Assembly (NCBI GenBank): GCA_028753945.1
Contig: JAPNXP010000002.1
Span: forward strand, 1,240,001 to 1,304,000
Length of the DNA stretch: 64,000 nucleotides
Origin: Hexactinellida sp. DTS-2022
Lineage: Eukaryota > Porifera > Hexactinellida
Reading direction: 5' to 3'
In this document: in pieces, positions 44,532 through 57,009 of the stretch
Position numbering within the stretch: the first letter of the stretch is position 1
Layout of the letters: each line of letters opens with the position of its first letter
The notes under the pieces: generated by a model
Databases searched by the model: none
What the model saw: only the letters and a program-made list of their open reading frames with translations
What the model was told of the DNA's origin: nothing
Made by a program: the position numbers and the translations under genes

Positions 44532-47519
44532 ATGACCAATACTTGTTCAGTATTCGGATGCAAGTCCAATTACAGAGGTCATCCCAGTGCTACTGTGTTT
44601 AAATTGCCGAGCGCCCCGCGCGATTTGAAAGAGAAATGGATTAGAGCTCTCCATAGGGATATGGCTACTGAACTCCCAGAAGATAAGATATTCATTTGTA
44701 TTCATCACTTCAGAGAGGAAGACATTATACGGGTTGACCGGACTGTCCAAGCTGATGGTACCTGTACTGAAACACCACGAATTAGGCCAACTTATCGTAT
44801 TAACGCAGTACCAGTTATTTTCCAAGGCTGCCCGTCTTATTTTACTTCAACTGCTCAGAAAACAAAGCGACTTAGTCGAGAATCTAAGGAAGAAGAAAAC
44901 TTCGCTAAAGGTCTTCACGATAGTATCGTTCAAAACCAACAAGATCGTTTACAATTCGCTTTGGATAACTTTGATGATCTTAAAATGAAGTTGCCTCGTT
45001 TACATCTTAGCCAAGACTGGGTGGCGTGGTACTCTTCCAGTAGCACCTTGCAGATCCTACAGCTGGAATTATTTAACAACACTATTAAAATTCAATCTAC
45101 ACTAACAATTCAGTCAGACTTAACAGTTTCAGCCGTTACTCGCCAATACCAAATACCCTTGCAGTTCAATCGAATAACCGACTTACGACAAATTGACTCC
45201 CTAATTGTTAATATCTTAAATTTTGAGCCAAATCCAGAGTTACTGGAGTCCAGCCTTATTCTTGTAAGTATCAAGGAAGCAGCCACTAATTTGCAATTGT
45301 CAATATCAATGTTAGAAGCTACTGAACAGACTGACGAGGAACACTCAAGTACACATTTATTACCTCTCCTCCAGTTTATTACTTGTCAACTTGAAAACTC
45401 ACTAGTTTCCGCTAAACAACGAAGATATAACGTAGTTACTCAGGTTAGTATTTTCTGATTTCATTAATTTCATTATTCACCTTTTTATTTTAATCTAGAC
45501 GGTTGCATTGAAGGCACATCTGATCTCACCAGCGTGCTATCGTTTTTTTCAATCCTTGGATTGTCTTATTCTTCCAACTACAAGATCACTTCGTGCTTTA
45601 TCTTCGTGCATAGGATTGGACAGTGAATATTTACACTTACTAAATAATTTAACTTTACATTTTTGTAAAAAGAGATCGCCATGTTGTTCTAAATATGGAC
45701 GAAATCCACGTTTCATCAGAAATCTCCTATCAAGGTAATAGGTGATATCACATATAGTAAATGTATATATTTATGCTTACATTTCTTATTCGATTGTTTA
45801 GGTGGAAATATTATTGGTGAGATCGATCCTACTACTCCAACTAAGAAAGTTTTTGCCTTGATGATTTCTTCTTTATCGAAAAAATTGGCACAAGTTGTGA
45901 GGTTATTTCCATCAAATTTTTCTACTGCTGAGGAACTCTTCCCAATCGTAAATCTTGTAATTAATGATATTGAAAAGTGTGGACTATTTGTTGAAGTACT
46001 CATAACAGACAATTATCCAATGAATGTACGTTTATTTAAATTATATTCTTTTGACCAGAAGACGTTACTTCCTGCTGTTCAACATCCAACTTGCCCAGAA
46101 AGAAAACTCTTTATTTTGTTTGATTTCGTACACATAATCAAGTCTATAAGGAACAACTGGTTAAACGTGAAGGACTATGATCTAACGTTTAAATATCCAG
46201 ACATGCTTCTGTATCCTTGGACCTCTATTTCTGCTACAGAACTGAATGAGGCAAAATTTAATGATATTCGATTATTGTACAAGAGCGAACAACATTCTAC
46301 AGTAAAGCAAGCTCACAAGCTAAGTTCTAAGGTATGTTGGCCCACAAGTTTAGAACGTCAGAACGTGAATCTAGCACTTCGCGTTTTCAACGAGTCCAAT
46401 TTTGCAGCTCTTAAAATTCAAAACGATTTACGACAACATTCTAAAAACGAAACTGCAAATTTTGTGGACACAATTAGTCAAATTTGGAAGATTTTCAACA
46501 TAAATACCCCTCACAAACATTCGCGATTGAATGACGAGTATTCTAGACCCCTTGTGGACGAAGATTGGCGCTTTTTGTTACTTCATTTAATCTCTAATTG
46601 GCTTGAGCGGTGGAAGTCAACAATTGGAAAGGATGGAAAACTTAGCGCGCAAACTTTCATAAGTTTTCAGCATTCTTGTAAAACACTTCCGTTAATCGTT
46701 TCACATCTCACTCAGAATTGTGGATACGAATATGTTCTCAGCTCCAGACTCCAGAATGATCCAATAGAGCACCAATTTGGCCTATATCGAATGATGAGTG
46801 GCGCGCAATATCACATCACCTACTCTCAGATATTGCAGAGTCAACGTCGCCTGAACCTTTCAAATATTCTTAAGTTATTCTCATTACAACAAAACAAAAG
46901 CGAGCTTACCCTTAAACGATTTATACAAACCTTTTCTCAAACTTCTGATGAGTTCATTGATGTGCCTTGCGATCCTTATATTGAAGCTATTCATGATCTA
47001 ACCTCTGTCAATCTGGACATTCATGTTCTCCAATCTATTGTGTTTATTGGTGGTTACGCTGTATACTCGTATCTTAAAACAACTAGTTGTCACTATTGCA
47101 ATCAGCTACTTACTGAAAACAAAGATATCGAGATTACAGACGCAAAAAAGTATCACCTTGTAAGATATATTGATCGTGGTTCTTTGAAGTGGCCTTCTGA
47201 TATCGTAATTGAGTCAATAGTGATACTGTGGAAAATATTCATTAAAATTGACGAAGACAAAGTTTTAAAGAAACTGTTCTACTCCTCGCCTTCAAGAAAG
47301 GTGTTAATTCAATTAGCTGAAAACGTATCGGTTGATATGTATATTGAGAATTGGAGGAATAACTGTCCTAGTTGTTTTACTTCTGGGTGGAGTTTGTTAA
47401 GTAAAATACTTAGCACATGTACTAATTGCATATTAGCCAACAAAGTTCGGAATGTAAACTCTGAAATAAATTCTGGAAAGAAGGATATCCGGAAAATGAA
47501 GAAATTTAAATCTATTTGA
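44532..47519 (+). pseudogene. THAP-domain P-element-type transposase, three exons, one frameshift
   Basis: Exon 1 44532-45443 (ACTCAG|GTTAGT), exon 2 45499-45734 (ATCAAG|GTAATA), exon 3 45802-47519. The introns are 55 and 67 nt. The N-terminus is a THAP zinc finger: CSVFGC, KEKWIRAL, CIHHF and the closing NAVPVIF (AVPTIF box). Later motifs are typical of P/THAP9 transposases: MDEIHV (first catalytic Asp), FDFVHIIKSIRN (second), and DPIEHQFGLYR (C-terminal Asp/Glu region). Exon 2 changes frame between its start (LISPACYRF, frame of 45499) and its end (VLNMDEIHV). One extra base in the T-run at 45660-45664 or the nearby A-run accounts for this. Total coding length minus one base divides by three (~954 residues, close to THAP9-like proteins). 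Either a dead copy or a homopolymer sequencing error. Confidence 0.85.
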
Positions 47520-47650
47520 AATATTCCTTATGTACTGTATGCGTAATACTAATTCCTTATCTTGTATGTAAAATCGTTATACTTTCACTGAATTAACTTC
47601 AATGAAATGTTAATGATATTCACTTTGCTTTTACAGTATAATCCAGTTAA

Positions 47651-47752
47651 ATATATAATCTAATGTTCATAAGAAACAATAATTAGTGAAAATATCGAAT
47701 GCACTTCTAGTTCATCCATGGTCCAATTTTTTACGTAGTTCACGCCTGAGTC
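47651..47752. repeat. Right direct repeat flanking the P-type transposase gene
   Basis: Counterpart of 44232-44365, same orientation, ending TTTTTTACGTAGTTCACG. It starts ~130 bp after the transposase stop. Confidence 0.7.
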
Positions 47753-47796
47753 TAATATTTAAAAAACAGAATAACTTATAATAAACTAGTGATAAT

Positions 47797-48163
47797 TAGG
47801 CCACATAAAATAAATTACTTGTTTATCATCCATATTTTTCGAGAAAATTGGGACGGCGGACGGGATTTTATTTTTATTTTTTATTCCCATTAATATGCAA
47901 ATAACATCACCCTATGCCAAAAAATAAATCTATTAATATTTAATTTAATTAGAAAATAACATGACAATGCCCAAATAATTAAAGTAATGCTCTAAAATAT
48001 AGGACTTATTAAAAATTTATGCATAGTAGGTACTTTTCACAAGTTTATTGCTTATATTTTGTACGATTATGTTCATAAGATAATAACAAAATAGATCCGG
48101 ACGGATAGTAAAAATTGGGGTGGGCGGGGATGATAAACAAATAATTTATTTTATACGGCCTTA
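47797..48163. mobile_element. Inverted-repeat MITE upstream of receptor gene 2
   Basis: The left arm AAAATAAATTACTTGTTTAT and the right arm ATAAACAAATAATTTATTTT are inverted, each bounded by GGCC. It encloses GC-skewed patches (GGGACGGCGGACGGG and GGGGTGGGCGGGG). No target duplication identified. The rest of 47520-48273 is AT-rich with no gene seen. Confidence 0.5.
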
Positions 48164-48273
48164 TCATAAGTGATTTTTTCCATAAATAAATAAATTTTTT
48201 ATTATTTAAAAAAATCGAATATTTGATTATATTTCTGTAATTTTCCAAAAATATGAATGTGTAGCTCTAGCCT

Positions 48274-50367
48274 ATGTATATTCTATTAATCTTCACTCTA
48301 CTCTTTTCATATCTAAACAACTCTCAATCCCAGTGTCCCATTACCTGCAATACAGATACGATATCATTAAATTGTCACATTACAATCGCTAGTCCCGAGC
48401 TAAATGACAGTTGGATAGAATCATGTTACGAGTCATCAAGTATGATACAGATCCTCCAAATTTTTATAACAAATTACCCATACACTACATTTCCAATCAA
48501 CTCCCAACCAAACTTTACAATCAACAGCATAATCATACATTTCTACCAGAGTGAGTCTCTCAACCTAACTTCCTCCTCCTACAACTATAACATAAGCTCT
48601 TTAACATTGTCTGGTTCTAATTCCTTGACGATTGGACTGAGGGACTTCCTGTCTCACTTCCCTAGCCTCACATCTCTGTACATTATGAACAACACACTGC
48701 TACGAGACATTGAGGAGAGGAGCTTTCTCTCTCTGACAGGACTACAGATGCTGACAATAGAGGGAGTGGGTATTGAGAGGATAGGAAATAATCTATTGGA
48801 GGGGTTGTCTCGTCTGATAAGATTGGAGTGGACTAACTCTAGCACATCTGTTATAGAGTCTTCTGCTCTCTTCCATCTAACTTCCCTTCGGTACTTGAAT
48901 CTACAGAATAATAGGATTGCTTCTATTCCAGATTCTCTATTCAGGAGGTATCTACCTAACTTGCAGCATGTTTCACTCGCCAGCAACCAACTCAGCACTT
49001 TGCCATATCAAGCTTTTGAACAAACTCCTCTCCTGTCTCTTCTCAGATTGGATTACAATCCTCTCAACTGTACCTGTGATTTATATTGGATGTACTATGC
49101 CATGTTGAACTACAATCTAACCATCACTCTCTCTTGTGCTAAACAGAACATCACTTGCAACCAAACATCACTCTGCTACACGACACCGACCACCTATACC
49201 ACAGCTCTTAACACGAGTCTCATATCAACAAACTGTAACGATGATGATGTTTATGAATGTATATCTCCTTCTCAACCGTGTCAACACATCTGTATTAACT
49301 CACCTACTGGATTCAGTTGTTCCTGTGATGATGGGTACATCAATTTCTGTTCTAATTCCCCCTGTTGTATTCCATCCCGATATTCCTGTCCCATCAACCT
49401 GACAGAGATCCTACAGGATGATAGTGTACTACAGGTATCTCCCCTACAGACAGCAGGGAACAGGTCTATCATACTCTCCAGTGCTGAGGATCAGATCACT
49501 CTCAACCTGTCTATCTCTGTCAGCAGTCTCGTGCTGGTAGTCAGCTGTCAGGTAGACTGGCAGGAGTGTGTTGACATAGCTGTAAATAGGACCCTCTCAG
49601 ACTCCTTTTCTCTGGCATTCTCTCTTCCTTCTGCTCTCTCCTCTCCTCTGCACTACTTACTGCTGCGTGTGGAGAAGACAGAGACTGGGAGTGTACAGTT
49701 GTATGAGAGACTGCTGGTAGTAATTCAGAGCTCTGACCTACCTACTCTTTACACCCGATCACTTGTCGCCTCATCCGTGAGCAGTGACGTGTCGATAGGT
49801 GTAGCTGTCAGTTCTCTGGAACCGAGTCTCTGCTCAAAAGAGTGTCCTGATCTGAATGTGTCTCTGTTCTCAGTTGGACTGATAGCAGTGGACATAAGCG
49901 GGTGGGAGGGAGTGTCAGTGCGGTTAGTGAGCTGTGTGTCTCTGGCCACTCAGCACTGGATGAGCTACAGCAGCTATCTGTTCTCCATTGAGTGGAGGAA
50001 TGTGAGTAGTGAGCTAAATGGGAGATACCAGTTGAGAGTGAATGGGAGTGGTCTGGTGGCAGGAGTGGCTGAGTTCACTGTAGACTATCCTGTCTCGGAT
50101 GAGGCATGCGAGGGTAGACTGGAGATGGGTGTGTATTGGAACTGGACTAGCAACGGGACTACCAGCACGGTTCCTTGTTATGAGCTTTTTGGACCGCAGA
50201 GCAATGAAGTTGATGTGTATCCTAACCAAGTAATCGAGACATCCTGTCAGGATCAAGATCTCTTTTATCCAAATTCCTCTCAAACCCTGTCCAGCTCTTG
50301 TGGACGCGATTTAGAATGGGGAAACACTATAGCCTCAGAATGTTTCCTCTCTAGTGAATATTTGAAG
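48274..50367 (+). CDS. LRR adhesion-receptor gene 2, exon 1
   Basis: ATG at 48274 opens a signal peptide (MYILLIFTLLFSYLNNSQS). Then an N-cap, LRRs (~100-262), an LRR C-cap (NPLNCTCDLYW, ~263), a short EGF-like domain (~328-362) and the same unnamed ectodomain plus HRM-like end as gene 1. Phase 0 end TTGAAG|GTTTGT. 698 codons, against 830 in gene 1: the glycosylated Asn/Thr-rich linker of gene 1 is absent. Two blocks are ~98-99% identical to gene 1 by eye (48522-48924 and 49362-50367), while the N-cap and the C-cap/EGF regions between them are strongly diverged. No 7TM exon for this gene lies in the window; by paralogy one is expected downstream. Confidence 0.85.
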
Positions 50368-50471
50368 GTTTGTTTAAACAATCATGTTTAGGAACAAAAG
50401 TGGCGGCGCCAGGCGAGCGAGCACTGTAAACTTGTCATTGCATACTTGGACTTTGATACAATTTGTTAATG

Positions 50472-50997
50472 CAGTGCAACCTCTATAAGTGGGGTCTCTA
50501 TAAATGGGGGAGATGGACAAATTCAGTGGCGGCGCCAGGTGGGGGCCAGGGGGGCCATGGCCCCCCCTATTTTAGGCCCCCCCCCCTAGAATAACATTGT
50601 TGTACTGTGTGGCCCCCCCTAAAATCTCCCCTGGCCCCCCCTGAGCTCCCCTACCTGAAAATCCTGGCGCCGCCTCTGGACAAATTCAAACATAATACTT
50701 ATAAATTATGCTGCATTTCTAATAAATACACTCTAAAGTTCTATAGAATAAATATTTTTGATTGCTCTACTCTAATGTTTTTTAGAAATCATCGGCGATG
50801 GATCAGAATTTAACTAAATTGTCAAAATATACAAATACTGACGAGAACTTACATTAATGGATGTGTTATAACTTATAAGTATATATTTCAAAATATGACT
50901 ATATGTAGTGTCTATCCATTGAAAATTATACCTGGGGAATGGGGGGCAATTCAAATTTTGCCCATCCCAAGCTCCCCCACTTATAGAGGTTGCACTG
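50472..50997. mobile_element. TA-inserting MITE (CAGTGCAACCTCTATAAG family)
   Basis: The ends CAGTGCAACCTCTATAAGTG and CACTTATAGAGGTTGCACTG. TA on the right, TG on the left. Gene 1 has the empty site TTGTTAATAGAGGGC at ~8959-8973. It hosts the nested hAT at 50524-50678. Confidence 0.82.
50524..50678. mobile_element. hAT MITE with G-run/C-run arms, nested
   Basis: The ends CAGTGGCGGCGCCAGG and CCTGGCGCCGCCTCTG, exact 8-bp duplication GACAAATT (50516-50523, 50679-50686). Long C-runs (GGCCCCCCCTA) inside. Decayed ends of the same family sit near 8896 and 50400. Confidence 0.85.
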
Positions 50998-51357
50998 TAG
51001 AGGGCAATTCTACGATTTGCAAAGCTTGCGATTTGCAAGCTTTTGTCCCTAACAGAGAATTTGTGCCACTTGCTCCCTGGCCCCCCTGGACACAAATACA
51101 ACATTTTTATTTTAAATTCAATTATGTTTAATTGGTAGAGTTTGCCAGTTTGTATAGGAACATTTCCATACAGAAGGTGATGATAAAAAATATACATACT
51201 ATCTATTGCAACCTGGTTAAGATTAAATAGTTCTTCAAGATATGTTCGCGAAACGCGAAAATATCTTTATTTAAATTTATTGCGGTTGGTAAGTGGTAAC
51301 TACTAATGTCTTAGTACAATCGACCTTTTGATTATCTGTTTTCTCTGTTTTATCTAG

Positions 51358-51751
51358 ATTCTTGTGTTTTCAGCAGAATTCGTTCCATCAAACAGATACT
51401 TCGTATCGCGTAAATACAATAGTACTACTTACTATTTAAAGCTTTGCCTATTCGACATTATTTCCAACTTCAAGTTGAATCAATATTATATTTATGAAAA
51501 TACAACAAGAGATAATTTTGTCTTTTACAAGATGAATGTATCCAATATCTCTATTGATGATCTATTATCAAATATTACCAATAAAGATCGGTTTCAAAAT
51601 TTGAATGCTATGCTGGATACCTGTCTGGTAGACTACTCAATTGATTTGTTTGTCAGATCAACAAAATGTGAATGTAACATTCAACGGTCTTTAGATCGTA
51701 ACGTACTCACTGTATACGAGATGTGCCATATGCCAGCGTGTTCTTGTGAAG
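51358..51751 (+). CDS. Receptor gene 2, exon 2 (cassette B1')
   Basis: Phase 0 start after TTTTATCTAG, same length (394 nt) as exon 2 of gene 1 and nearly identical to it. It shares the altered donor GAAG|GAAAGT. Here the 57-nt gap to the next exon is open and a multiple of three, so retention would add 19 residues without a stop, unlike gene 1. Confidence 0.75.
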
Positions 51752-51808
51752 GAAAGTTAATTTATAATAGACAATCTTATTGTTTTTATATTATTTTTAT
51801 TTCTCTAG

Positions 51809-52860
51809 ATTATAACTGTTCTTGTAATGGCACAAATAACTATATAGGGAGTGGACAGAACTGTAGTTACGACTCTGACAGAGACGGGTATCCTGACTAT
51901 GGAGTTTTTTGTTGTAGTATTAACGAGTACTGTGTGGATAACTGTCGATTCACATACAACCCTTTACAAGAAGACTGCGATAATGACGGTATTGGAGATG
52001 CATGTACCAGCTATCTGGATTTCGATCCTGCTATAGTAACACTAATGAACAGATCCATTGTGTTAGAACCAGGGATTAATAACTTCAGTTTGAACCTGGC
52101 CTTGTCTCACAACTCTAGCTACACAGTGAGTGTACAGAGCTGTGAGGTTGGATGGATAGAGTGTCAGCACTATTTACTTAACAACCACAGTTATTCAGGC
52201 AGTGAAGAGATTGAACTGTATCTGGATTCTGAATGGAACTTGAATTACCTTTTGCTCTCAATATCCCATCACGGGAATGATAGCAGAGTTGGATTGTTGG
52301 TGATCTCTCAGAACTTATCTGTTCCTGAATTGCAATCTCGTTCTTTCGTCTTCGGGGACAGAGTATGGGTGGGAGTGTCTGTGAGCTCCTGTACCTCTGA
52401 GTGTCCTAATTTGAATTCCTCTCTGTGGTCTGTCGGCTTGAGAGACGTGAATATATCTGGTATGACTGATTATTTTTCATTGGAGTTGGAGTACTGTGAG
52501 TTCTTACCGAGTGTACACTGGTTTGGATTCAGTTCATATGTGTACTCTGTTTTTGTGAAGCAAGCTACCATTCTAATGAACGGTCGTTACAAGCTTCTTG
52601 TATCTGACAGTATTTCCTATGAAGAAGCAATATTCACACTTAACTATGTTGGACTGCAGAATTGTAGTGACGAGCTGTCCTTCGGTTTATACTGGAATTG
52701 GACCTATGTATCCATGTCCCAGACTATTGCATGTTCACAGCTAATGGGGGAGTATGGTGCCGTTGTTAACGTTGACTTGACCATCAGTAGGAGCTGTGAA
52801 ACTGATTTTAATTTCTCATCTCTGGCTGCTGAGTGTAGCTTTGACGGAGACGGGGATCAA
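51809..52860 (+). CDS. Receptor gene 2, exon 3 (cassette A1')
   Basis: Phase 1 in, phase 0 out (GATCAA|GTGAGT). EGF-like start, TSP3 (DSDRDGYPD, DNDGIGDAC), unnamed ectodomain, HRM-like end. It keeps the CCSINEYC variant of gene 1 A1. The next three copies have CDFINKYC, but 3' of that point it matches them almost base for base. Confidence 0.82.
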
Positions 52861-52934
52861 GTGAGTATATTTACGTAATTTCTTTATTATACAATCTTTA
52901 ACCACTAAATGTATTATTTTTATGTTTTATGTAG

Positions 52935-53331
52935 TTTTTGATGTTTTCTGTGATTCTCAATCCGTCCAATTTTTTCTTCTCATCTCTTGACAATGTCACT
53001 GACAAGAATAGCTATATACATGACTGTTTGAATCTCGTAGACAGTGAATTCAACTTTTTGGATTTCTACTATATGGATACTGTTCTCCAGGATAATATTG
53101 TTTACTTTAGATTCGATACTTCTCTCTTCACAGTTGATTATATCAGCTCTATCTTCACCAGAGATTGGTTCAAGGAAGCGCGAAATGCATGGAGTAACTG
53201 TGTCAATGAATTCTCTATTGCAAACTTTGTGCAATCACTTAAGTGCAATTGTATTCATGACTTCAGTAACAGGGATCCGGATCAGGTGTCTATTGTGGAG
53301 ATTTGTCATAAACAAGCTTGTTCCTGCGAAG
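52935..53331 (+). CDS. Receptor gene 2, exon 4 (cassette B2')
   Basis: Phase 0 in, phase 1 out at TGCGAAG|GTAATT; 397 nt. B-type domain of unknown fold with cysteines in NCVNEFS, CNCIH and ACSCE. Differs from the next copy by a few bases, including NHLSAI/NHSSAI-causing and silent changes in overlapping frames; in the coding frame it is almost unchanged. Confidence 0.8.
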
Positions 53332-53577
53332 GTAATTTGTACTTTATCATTTTATTATCCCAGCTATTGTAAATACGCTTATAATCCTGGTCTGATGCAA
53401 TTTTCATACGCCTAAATCACGAATTAATGTTGCGGTATAGGAGAAGATTCCAAATTTTCGCGCTCCTAATTCAAATTTTCCAAAAATCATACTCCAAAAG
53501 GAGCGTCTCGCGCTCCTGAATATATCCTTGCTCGCCACATACATATACATAATCCAACAGAAGTTAGTCAGTTAGTT

Positions 53578-53728
53578 CAGTGTTTCTCAAAGTGTGGGTA
53601 GCGATTGGCGATCGGTCGCCACCTAATCTTGTGGGGTCGCTACTTTTAGCTTATAGGGACGCGATTTAGTTCAGCTACTTAAATGATGGAAATTTGGGGT
53701 CGCGATATAAAAAGTTTCAGAACCCCTG
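53578..53728. mobile_element. hAT MITE in each tandem unit
   Basis: The ends CAGTGTTTCTCAAAGTGTGG and AGAACCCCTG. The same insertion as 15586-15736 in gene 1. Repeats at 56512-56662, 60783-60933 and 63717-63867 with the unit. Confidence 0.78.
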
Positions 53729-54742
53729 AGTTATGTCATAAGTAGAATACACTCACGCATTACTTGTGTGTGCGTTTAGTAACGCTCGTATTGGATCAAT
53801 AATTCGCTGCACCTCTTACCATTGGGAATTTCTTCGTATCGATGTTGTAACAACTTCTCGCTATGCATTCATTGTATGGGACCTAGTTATCATCCGAGTT
53901 TTACTGAGATATTCCCACCTGTTCGTTAGTAGTTAAAATATTTCGACCACAATTAATAATAGGGATATGTGCCTTAAAAGCGATAATTATTGTCATAGAT
54001 CGATTAGAGCATTTATCTCCTTCCCTATCATGCTAGGCATTGATAAATCAAACTATACCCGACTTACATCTATTCACTATAATTCGGGTAATTCGGGCTA
54101 CCTGGCAATAATCTGTTTTCTGTTTAAACCAGTCATTCAATCTTCACTCATCATGGTGGCCGTGAGAACTTTCTATCCCCCATCGCTTCGATTCTATCCG
54201 AACAAATAACAAACACACAACCGAGTTTTAATAATATAGATTATTGTCATTATTGCTAATATTTAACATTTAACGCACTTTAAAATAGCCATAATTTGAT
54301 AATAACATGAATATAAATTATGGCATTCATTATTGCCCAACGATTGCATATTATGAAAGAGCACTCACAAATTACAATACGTATTCGCAAAGCGAATTTT
54401 AAACGTTTTTAGAGCATCTCATTATCATTATATCATCAAATAATGAGATAGGAAAATAATGAGGTGTTCCCGCCCGCATCTTCATGTGGAGCTCTGAAAC
54501 AATATTAGCATTAACACTGGCCTAAACTCCACAAGACCTAATTCTTGATTTTTACCTTAATTGCGAAGTATATCTTGCTTTGTACACAAATAAACTGTTA
54601 TAATTAATGCGTGCAGGGAAATTCCAGGGAATTCCTGCGCATGTATTCAGGGTTTCATACAAGGGGGACCCTTCCCTGCTTGAGTCCCACCCCCAGAAAT
54701 TTGGAAAGTATGATGTCATTTTATCATTGTTTATTTCTCTAG

Positions 54743-55794
54743 ATTATAACTGTTCTTGTAATGGCACAAATGACTATATAGGGAGTGGACAGAACTGTAG
54801 TTACGACTCTGACAGAGACGGGTATCCTGACTATGGAGTTTTTTGTGATTTTATTAACAAGTACTGTGTGGATAACTGTCGATTCACATACAACCCTTTA
54901 CAAGAAGACTGCGATAATGACGGTATTGGAGATGCATGTACCAGCTATCTGGATTTCGATCCTGCTATAGTAACACTAATGAACAGATCCATTGTGTTAG
55001 AACCAGGGATTAATAACTTCAGTTTGAACCTGGCCTTGTCTCACAACTCTAGCTACACAGTGAGTGTACAGAGCTGTGAGGTTGGATGGATAGAGTGTCA
55101 GCACTATTTACTTAACAACCACAGTTATTCAGGCAGTGAAGAGATTGAACTGTATCTGGATTCTGAATGGAACTTGAATTACCTTTTGCTCTCAATATCC
55201 CATCACGGGAATGATAGCAGAGTTGGATTGTTGGTGATCTCTCAGAACTTATCTGTTCCTGAATTGCAATCTCGTTCTTTCGTCTCCGGGGACAGAGTAT
55301 GGGTGGGAGTGTCTGTGAGCTCCTGTACCTCTGAGTGTCCTAATTTGAATTCCTCTCTGTGGTCTGTCGGCTTGAGAGACGTGAATATATCTGGTATGAC
55401 TGATTATTTTTCATTGGAGTTGGAGTACTGTGAGTTCTTACCGAGTGTACACTGGTTTGGATTCAGTTCATATGTGTACTCTGTTTTTGTGAAGCAAGCT
55501 ACCATTCTAATGAACGGTCGTTACAAGCTTCTTGTATCTGACAGTATTTCCTATGAAGAAGCAATATTCACACTTAACTATGTTGGACTGCAGAATTGTA
55601 GTGACGAGCTGTCCTTCGGTTTATACTGGAATTGGACCTATGTATCCATGTCCCAGACTATTGCATGTTCACAGCTAATGGGGGAGTATGGTGCCGTTGT
55701 TAACGTTGACTTGACCATCAGTAGGAGCTGTGAAACTGATTTTAATTTCTCATCTCTGGCTGCTGAGTGTAGCTTTGACGGAGACGGGGATCAA
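54743..55794 (+). CDS. Receptor gene 2, exon 5 (cassette A2')
   Basis: Phase 1 start after TTTCTCTAG, phase 0 end; 1052 nt. TSP3, unnamed ectodomain, HRM-like end. It has CDFINKYC and GINNF. The preceding open sequence from 54607 is intron, not coding. Confidence 0.82.
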
Positions 55795-55868
55795 GTGAGT
55801 ATATTTACGTAATTTCTTTATTATACAATCTTTAACCACTAAATGTATTATTTTTATGTTTTATGTAG

Positions 55869-56265
55869 TTTTTGATGTTTTCTGTGATTCTCAATCCGTC
55901 CAATTTTTTCTTCTCATCTCTTGACAATGTCACTGACAAGAATAGCTATATACATGACTGTTTGAATCTCGTAGACAGTGAATTCAACTTTTTGGATTTC
56001 TACTATATGGATACTGTTCTCCAGGATAATATTGTTTACTTTAGATTCGATACTTCTCTCTTCACAGTTGATTATATCAGCTCTATCTTCACCAGAGATT
56101 GGTTCAAGGAAGCGCGAAATGCATGGAGTAACTGTGTCAATGAATTCTCTATTGCAAACTTTGTGCAATCACTCAAGTGCAATTGTATTCATGACTTCAG
56201 TAACAGGGATCCGGATCAGGTGTCTATTGTGGAGATTTGTCATAAACAAGCTTGTTCCTGCGAAG
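55869..56265 (+). CDS. Receptor gene 2, exon 6 (cassette B3')
   Basis: Same boundaries and phases as 52935-53331, shifted by 2934 bp, and essentially identical. Confidence 0.8.
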
Positions 56266-57009
56266 GTAATTTGTACTTTATCATTTTATTATCCCAGCTA
56301 TTGTAAATACGCTTATAATCCTGGTCTGATGCAATTTTCATACGCCTAAATCACGAATTAATGTTGCGGTATAGGAGAAGATTCCAAATTTTCGCGCTCC
56401 TAATTCAAATTTTCCAAAAATCATACTCCAAAAGGAGCGTCTCGCGCTCCTGAATATATCCTTGCTCGCCACATACATATACATAATCCAACAGAAGTTA
56501 GTCAGTTAGTTCAGTGTTTCTCAAAGTGTGGGTAGCGATTGGCGATCGGTCGCCACCTAATCTTGTGGGGTCGCTACTTTTAGCTTATAGGGACGCGATT
56601 TAGTTCAGCTACTTAAATGATGGAAATTTGGGGTCGCGATATAAAAAGTTTCAGAACCCCTGAGTTATGTCATAAGTAGAATACACTCACGCATTACTTG
56701 TGTGTGCGTTTAGTAACGCTCGTATTGGATCAATAATTCGCTGCACCTCTTACCATTGGGAATTTCTTCGTATCGATGTTGTAACAACTTCTCGCTATGC
56801 ATTCATTGTATGGGACCTAGTTATCATCCGAGTTTTACTGAGATATTCCCACCTGTTCGTTAGTAGTTAAAATATTTCGACCACAATTAATAATAGGGAT
56901 ATGTGCCTTAAAAGCGATAATTATTGTCATAGATCGATTAGAGCATTTATCTCCTTCCCTATCATGCTAGGCATTGATAAATCAAACTATACCCGACTTA
57001 CATCTATTC

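Larger units (their letters stand above)
50368..51357 (+). other. Intron 1 of receptor gene 2
   Basis: Collinear with intron 1 of gene 1 except for the nested pair of MITEs at 50472-50997 and the absence of the MITE found there at 9136-9290. Confidence 0.75.

Noticed and set aside
54607-54742. Met-initiated extension upstream of A exons (also at 58878, 61812, 16619)
   Set aside because: Intronic: the extension differs between genes and lies before the conserved TCTCTAG acceptor. The in-frame openness is fortuitous.
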